Part shown: positions 59,990-64,000 of the stretch, in pieces
Numbering within the stretch: position 1 is the first letter of the stretch
How the letters are laid out: the number at the start of each line of letters is the position of its first letter
Assembly (NCBI RefSeq): GCF_003477885.1
Contig: NZ_QUEE01000007.1
Span: 186,001 to 250,000, forward strand
DNA length: 64,000 bases
Reading direction: 5' to 3'
DNA from: Lachnotalea sp. AF33-28
GTDB taxonomy: Bacteria; Bacillota; Clostridia; Lachnospirales; Lachnospiraceae
The notes under the pieces: generated by a model
Told to the model about the DNA's origin: nothing
Database searches by the model: none
What the model saw: only the letters and a program-made list of their open reading frames with translations
Program-made: the position numbers and the translations under genes

Positions 59990-61459
59990 ATGTATTATAT
60001 TGGAATTGATCTGGGAACATCCGCAGTAAAGCTGCTTTTGATGGATGAAAACGGAGCGATCAGAAACACGGTATCGAAAGAGTATCCGCTGTATTTCCCG
60101 CAGCCCGGCTGGTCAGAGCAGAGACCGGAGGATTGGTATGAGCAGACAGCGGCCGGTCTTTATGAGCTGCTGGACGGATTTGACCGGTCACAGCTTGAGG
60201 GAATCAGCTTCGGCGGGCAGATGCACGGCCTGGTGATTCTGGATGAAAAGGACCAGGTCATCCGGCCGGCAATCCTGTGGAATGACGGCCGGACCGGGGA
60301 AGAAACCGATTATCTGAACAAACAGATCGGAAAGGATAAGCTGTCCGCATATACCGCTAATATCGCTTTTGCGGGATTTACCGCGCCAAAGCTTTTGTGG
60401 CTGCGCAGGCATGAACCGGAGAACTTTGAAAAGATCCGCAAAATTATGCTGCCGAAAGACTATATAGCTTATCGGCTGACCGGTGTGCACTGTACCGACT
60501 TGTCGGATGCCTCAGGTATGTTATTGCTGGATGTGAAAAACCGCTGCTGGTCCGATGAGATGATTGAAATATGCGGAATTAAAAAAGACTGGCTGCCCAG
60601 TCTGTTTGAAAGCTATGAAGCGGTAGGAACGGTGACGAAGGAAACAGCTGCACAGCTTCATATCCCGGAGACCGTCAAGGTGGCCGCCGGTGCTGGCGAC
60701 AACGCGGCGGCGGCCGTGGGAACCGGAACAGTCGGGGATGGGCGCTGCAATATCTCACTGGGCACCTCTGGCACCGTATTTATATCCAGCCGGAAATTTG
60801 GCGTGGATGTAAACAATGCGCTGCATTCTTTCGCTCACGCGGACGGCTGCTATCATTTGATGGGCTGCATGTTAAGCGCTGCATCCTGCAACAAGTGGTG
60901 GATGGATGAAATCCTTAAGACGGGAGACTATGCGGGTGAACAGGCTGCAATTAAAGAATTGGGCAGAAACAACGTATATTTCCTGCCCTACCTGATGGGA
61001 GAGCGCTCTCCCCATAACAACCCCAATGCCAGAGGAACATTGATCGGCATGACCATGGATACCGCCAGGGAGGATATTACGCTTGCGGTTCTGGAAGGGG
61101 TTGCCTTCGCCCTTAGGGATTCTTTTGAAGTTGCCAAATCTCTGGGAATCTCCATTGAGCGCACCAAGATCTGCGGAGGCGGCGCGAAAAGTCCGCTGTG
61201 GAGAAGGCTGATCGCCAATATCCTGAATATCAGGGTGGATGTGCTGGCCCAGGAAGAGGGGCCGGCCATGGGAGCTGCCATGCTGGCCGCTGTGGCCTGC
61301 GGCCGGTTTTCATCGGTGGAGGAAGCCGCAGAGCGCCTGGTGAAGGCGGTGGATACCGTTGAACCCGAACCGGAGCTGGCAGCAAGATACGAGGAGCGGT
61401 ATCAGAAGTTTCGTCTTCTCTATCCGGCATTAAAGGATGTGTTTGACCGGATAAAGTAG
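59990..61459 (+). CDS. xylB: Xylulokinase-like FGGY kinase
   Basis: 489 residues. MYYIGIDLGTSAVKLLLMDE at the start, QMHGLVILDEKDQVIRPAI.., the FGGY signature region FLPYLMGERSPHNNPNARG and the C-terminal ICGGGAKSPLWRRL. This phosphorylates a pentulose such as D-xylulose. AGGAGGG precedes the ATG at 59990. It follows the isomerase and DUF4867 genes, so the actual substrate may be the product of that isomerase rather than D-xylulose. Confidence 0.92.
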   Translation: MYYIGIDLGTSAVKLLLMDENGAIRNTVSKEYPLYFPQPGWSEQRPEDWYEQTAAGLYELLDGFDRSQLEGISFGGQMHGLVILDEKDQVIRPAILWNDGRTGEETDYLNKQIGKDKLSAYTANIAFAGFTAPKLLWLRRHEPENFEKIRKIMLPKDYIAYRLTGVHCTDLSDASGMLLLDVKNRCWSDEMIEICGIKKDWLPSLFESYEAVGTVTKETAAQLHIPETVKVAAGAGDNAAAAVGTGTVGDGRCNISLGTSGTVFISSRKFGVDVNNALHSFAHADGCYHLMGCMLSAASCNKWWMDEILKTGDYAGEQAAIKELGRNNVYFLPYLMGERSPHNNPNARGTLIGMTMDTAREDITLAVLEGVAFALRDSFEVAKSLGISIERTKICGGGAKSPLWRRLIANILNIRVDVLAQEEGPAMGAAMLAAVACGRFSSVEEAAERLVKAVDTVEPEPELAARYEERYQKFRLLYPALKDVFDRIK

Positions 61460-61466
61460 GGCAATT

Positions 61467-61487
61467 GGGGCAGCCGGCGGCTGCCCC
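61467..61487. terminator. Hairpin between xylB and the gntR-type gene
   Basis: GGGGCAGCC-GGC-GGCTGCCCC followed by TTTGTC; the convergent genes end on either side. Confidence 0.6.
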
Positions 61488-61491
61488 TTTG

Positions 61492-62970
61492 TCAGTCTGC
61501 CGGGAAATAGAGTCCGGCTGGAAGAATCAGCGCGGATGCTTCCGAAAGTCCGCAGCTTAACAGATAATCTCTTACAAACTCCAGTATGTGGCGGTAGCAG
61601 GAGGACAGGCAGCAGGCTAACCGGAGAGCATTGCCTTCGCATAGATACTGAAATGCTTCGGCACACTTTTTCGTGAGGATCTCATCTTCCATGGGTCCAT
61701 TGCTATAAAAGGAGTAATAATACCCCCAGATATTTAATGCGCCGGCCTCTTCCAGTACCGTTTTCATTGGTTTAAGAAGCTGGTGCTCTTTGATGCAGCG
61801 GACGATTGCGTCAAGTGGTATACAGGAGGGATCCGCCAACTGCTTTTTTAGTTCCGATATTTCTCTATCTGTGATACGTGCGGCGGAAAGCATCACAGCC
61901 GGACGGATGATGACCGCAGTCAGCTGCAGGGCGCTTAGATACAGCAGCGCATCTCTCCTAAGCACTTTGTTTTTCAGACATTTGATCACGAGCTGTTCTT
62001 CCTGCCAGATCACCTTTGTCCCTTTGACATTATAGGTCTTTGCAAATCCAATTTTATTCAGCATCGCAAGCGCATTCCGAATGGTTGAGACACAGACGCC
62101 GTATTCCTCTGCAAGCTGGGATTCAGGCGGCAGGAAGGTGTCCTCTTTATAAAAACCGGTGCCGATTTTATCGATTAAGTCCCGCGCGACCTGCGTATAA
62201 AGCTGATTCCTGCCAATGTACGTATTCCAGGCAAAATCCATTGTCTCATCTTCCGGAAGATTCGGATATTTTTTTGCCAGATCCCTTATTAATACCTTGG
62301 CCGAATGAACGATCGCCTCATACATAACGGAAAAACGGTGAAAAATCAGTTCACTGTTTTTTTGAAGTAAAGCATCAGCGATCCATGTGAGGCTTTTAAA
62401 CTCGTTGTATGAGGTTACCAGCGATTCAAATTTCGGTTCATCCTGGAATAAAGGGATTCTCGCAAACAGTTCATATTTAGAAAACAGTTCCCGAAATAAA
62501 AGATTCCCGGAGTTATCCAGAAGAAAGCAGAGGAGGGACATCATAATTTTTTTCCGCTTTTCAGGAGCTTTGCTGTCAAAATTTTTAAAGGACGGGGCCC
62601 ATTCCTGCATCTTTTCATCGCTGCATACGAGCGCCGACAGAGCGAAAATGGGAGGCAGGATCAGGGCCATTGTTTCATACGTCTGTATGATGGCTGTTTT
62701 TTGTCTGAGCACGGACTGTACAGCAAAATGCCGATCCATATTATCACGGTTATAAATGACTGTAGCCGCCTTTCTCTCTTCTGTACGGATATATCCATCT
62801 TTCCTCAGCGCGCTCAAGACATCCTTTACCGTGCGGATGCCGACATGATACAGTTCGCAAAGCTGGCTTATGGATGGCAGTTTGTCTCCGTAAGACAGGC
62901 GCCCTATCTTAATTTGACCGCATAAATCGCTGTAAACATAATCAAATAAAGTCTGCTTATTCTTAATCAT
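61492..62970 (-). CDS. GntR-type regulator with two winged-helix domains
   Basis: 492 residues. Residues 1-72: GntR winged helix (DYVYSDLCGQI..GDKLPSISQLCELYHVGIRT VKDVLSALRKDGYI). Residues 255-325: a second complete GntR winged helix (DLIDKIGTGFYKEDTFLPPE, YGVCVSTIRNALAMLNKIGF). Each is followed by about 165-180 mostly helical residues of no recognised family, so the protein looks like an internal duplication. GGAGG precedes the start on the minus strand. It is divergent from the GGDEF/EAL gene, with a repeated hairpin array between them that may hold its operators. Confidence 0.8.
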   Translation of the reverse strand: MIKNKQTLFDYVYSDLCGQIKIGRLSYGDKLPSISQLCELYHVGIRTVKDVLSALRKDGYIRTEERKAATVIYNRDNMDRHFAVQSVLRQKTAIIQTYETMALILPPIFALSALVCSDEKMQEWAPSFKNFDSKAPEKRKKIMMSLLCFLLDNSGNLLFRELFSKYELFARIPLFQDEPKFESLVTSYNEFKSLTWIADALLQKNSELIFHRFSVMYEAIVHSAKVLIRDLAKKYPNLPEDETMDFAWNTYIGRNQLYTQVARDLIDKIGTGFYKEDTFLPPESQLAEEYGVCVSTIRNALAMLNKIGFAKTYNVKGTKVIWQEEQLVIKCLKNKVLRRDALLYLSALQLTAVIIRPAVMLSAARITDREISELKKQLADPSCIPLDAIVRCIKEHQLLKPMKTVLEEAGALNIWGYYYSFYSNGPMEDEILTKKCAEAFQYLCEGNALRLACCLSSCYRHILEFVRDYLLSCGLSEASALILPAGLYFPAD

Positions 62971-62991
62971 GGTTCCTCCGGATCATTCATT

Positions 62992-63054
62992 GGAAATTGT
63001 CTGCTTCGCAGACGGAAATCAGCGCGGTATAATGTCTATCGACATTATACCATG
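62992..63054. repeat. Hairpin repeat, copy 1
   Basis: 63 bases containing GTCTGC-TTC-GCAGAC and GGTATAATGTC-TATC-GACATTATACC stems. Matches 63103-63166 except for one missing A. Confidence 0.9.
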
Positions 63055-63096
63055 TCAGCAGGCTGACATGGCCCCTCCGGGGGGATGCGCATGATT
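63049..63096. other. Hairpins between the two repeat copies
   Basis: ATGTCAG-CAGG-CTGACAT (63052-63069), CCCC-TCC-GGGG (63072-63082) and the ATGCGCAT palindrome (about 63085-63092). Together with the repeats they make a continuous array of dyads. Confidence 0.6.
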
Positions 63097-63102
63097 TCCT
63101 TG

Positions 63103-63166
63103 GGAAATTGTCTGCTTCGCAGACGGAAATCAGCGCAGGTATAATGTCTATCGACATTATACCATG
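63103..63166. repeat. Hairpin repeat, copy 2
   Basis: 64 bases, identical to 62992-63054 apart from one inserted A (AGCGCAGG against AGCGCGG). The period between copies is 111 bases. Confidence 0.9.
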
Positions 63167-63212
63167 ACCGGTGGAAATATGATACTATTTGTATACGTAC
63201 ACAGATATCTTG

Positions 63213-63241
63213 TTGAAATCATATTTCAATGAATTTATAGT
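63213..63241 (+). promoter_or_regulatory. Promoter of the GGDEF/EAL gene
   Basis: TTGAAA, 17-base spacer, TATAGT, 30 bases before the ATG at 63271. Confidence 0.65.
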
Positions 63242-63270
63242 ATTAGTAAAGCAATTGAATAGGAGGAACT

Positions 63271-64000
63271 ATGATAAAAAGTAATATCTGTGTTATAAGC
63301 GGTATAGCGGCCGATCTGATTGTTCTTTCCGTTTTTCTTATTCTGCTTCTGCTCATCGTTGTATCCTATGAAAAAAAGCGGACACATCTTGAGAAGATAT
63401 CGATGGTCGACCCGCTGACCGGAGGAGATAACAACCGGGCATTTCAGACTAAACTTGGATCGCTGCTTTTAAAAAGCTCTGCTCCCGCTTATACCATTGT
63501 TTTTCTGAATATAAAAGGGTTTAAACTGATCAATGAGAATTATGGAGTCGTTGCCGGCGACAACACCTTGAAATATATTTATAAGGTCCTGAAAAACAGC
63601 ATCAGAGAAGATGAACTTGTCTGCAGAAGTGAAATGGACCAGTTTTTCTTATGTCTGAAGGAAAATTCACAGACAAAGGTGGAGGAAAGGCTTAGAAATA
63701 TTATAAACGATGTGAACTCTTTTAACAGCTATACAGATATTTCGTACTATCTGTCAATGAGATTGGGCGGGTATTTCATCGATGAGCCCAATCTGGATAT
63801 CAGAACGATACAGGACCGAGCCCGTTTTGCCGGTATGCATCAGCGGGAGGAAAATGCCTGTTCTTTTTTTGGATATGCCCTGATTGAGCAGATGAAGAAG
63901 GAAACACAGATCAACACCCTGTTCGAGTCATCGTTAAAAAATCAAGATTTTAAGGTATATCTTCAGCCCAAGGTACGTTTATCCGATATGAAGCTGTGCG
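63271..64000 (+). CDS. GGDEF/EAL domain protein, N-terminal part
   Basis: 243 residues, cut by the right edge. An N-terminal membrane helix (about 12-32) is followed by a GGDEF-type domain opening SMVDPLTGGDNNRAFQ, VFLNIKGFKLINENYG; where GGDEF belongs the sequence reads SEMDQFF, so diguanylate cyclase activity is unlikely. From about 228, FKVYLQPKVRLSD begins an EAL domain (c-di-GMP phosphodiesterase). AGGAGG precedes the ATG. It would lower c-di-GMP and could oppose the PelD-like receptor at 25.3 kb; this link is inferred. Confidence 0.85.
   Translation, partial: MIKSNICVISGIAADLIVLSVFLILLLLIVVSYEKKRTHLEKISMVDPLTGGDNNRAFQTKLGSLLLKSSAPAYTIVFLNIKGFKLINENYGVVAGDNTLKYIYKVLKNSIREDELVCRSEMDQFFLCLKENSQTKVEERLRNIINDVNSFNSYTDISYYLSMRLGGYFIDEPNLDIRTIQDRARFAGMHQREENACSFFGYALIEQMKKETQINTLFESSLKNQDFKVYLQPKVRLSDMKLC

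Overview
The window is chromosomal DNA from an anaerobic, spore-forming, low-to-moderate G+C Firmicute, most likely a Lachnospiraceae/Clostridia gut organism. This rests on the order tlyA-nadK-argR-recN-spoIVB-spo0A, a pyruvate phosphate dikinase very close in length and active-site position to the Clostridium symbiosum enzyme, ferredoxin-dependent 2-oxoacid oxidoreductase genes and an IS1182-type transposase remnant. I see no tRNA, rRNA or CRISPR array.

Layout: 0-8.5 kb is the conserved tlyA-nadK-argR-recN-spoIVB-spo0A block. It is interrupted between spoIVB and spo0A by about 2.5 kb of accessory DNA: a broken IS1182 transposase, a DUF4143 ATPase, a second diverged copy of the spoIVB 3' end and a large palindrome. 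8.6-20.2 kb holds glycogen synthase, a MATE exporter, a two-component system with a three-gene ABC transporter, pyruvate phosphate dikinase and a Phd/RelE-type toxin-antitoxin pair. 20.3-24.3 kb holds a ferritin and a two-gene 2-oxoacid:ferredoxin oxidoreductase.

24.3-42.0 kb is the most interesting part: a long, tightly packed exopolysaccharide operon built on a Gram-positive Pel-like core (PelD-, PelE-, PelF- and PelG-like genes plus a protein in the PelA deacetylase position). Woven into it are DUF2304, a polyprenyl-phosphate-sugar-synthase-like GT2 and a GT-C-like membrane protein. It ends with a flippase, a CDP-glycerol transferase-like protein, two GT2s and a DUF4832 protein. Just upstream lie a possible promoter, a palindrome-ended element, a 48-codon leader ORF containing exactly 20 copies of GACA, and a 23-bp perfect intrinsic terminator. 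The three reading frames downstream of the GACA tract end before, inside and after the terminator. This looks like a phase-variable, translation-dependent attenuator for the operon. The PelD-like protein keeps an RxxD c-di-GMP site, and the window ends in a GGDEF/EAL protein, so c-di-GMP control is also likely.

42-49.7 kb carries a MerR regulator facing a gene with a MerR-type 19-bp-spacer promoter, small HEAT-repeat and membrane proteins, a GT-B/YgjP/DUF2804 group and an aminoglycoside-nucleotidyltransferase-like gene. 50-56 kb has an RmlC-like epimerase, an ABC-F ATPase and an ArsR/HMA/P-type ATPase metal-export locus. 56-61.5 kb is a ROK-regulated sugar-isomerase/kinase cluster. 61.5-64 kb has a GntR-type protein with two winged-helix domains facing, across a duplicated hairpin array, the truncated GGDEF/EAL gene.
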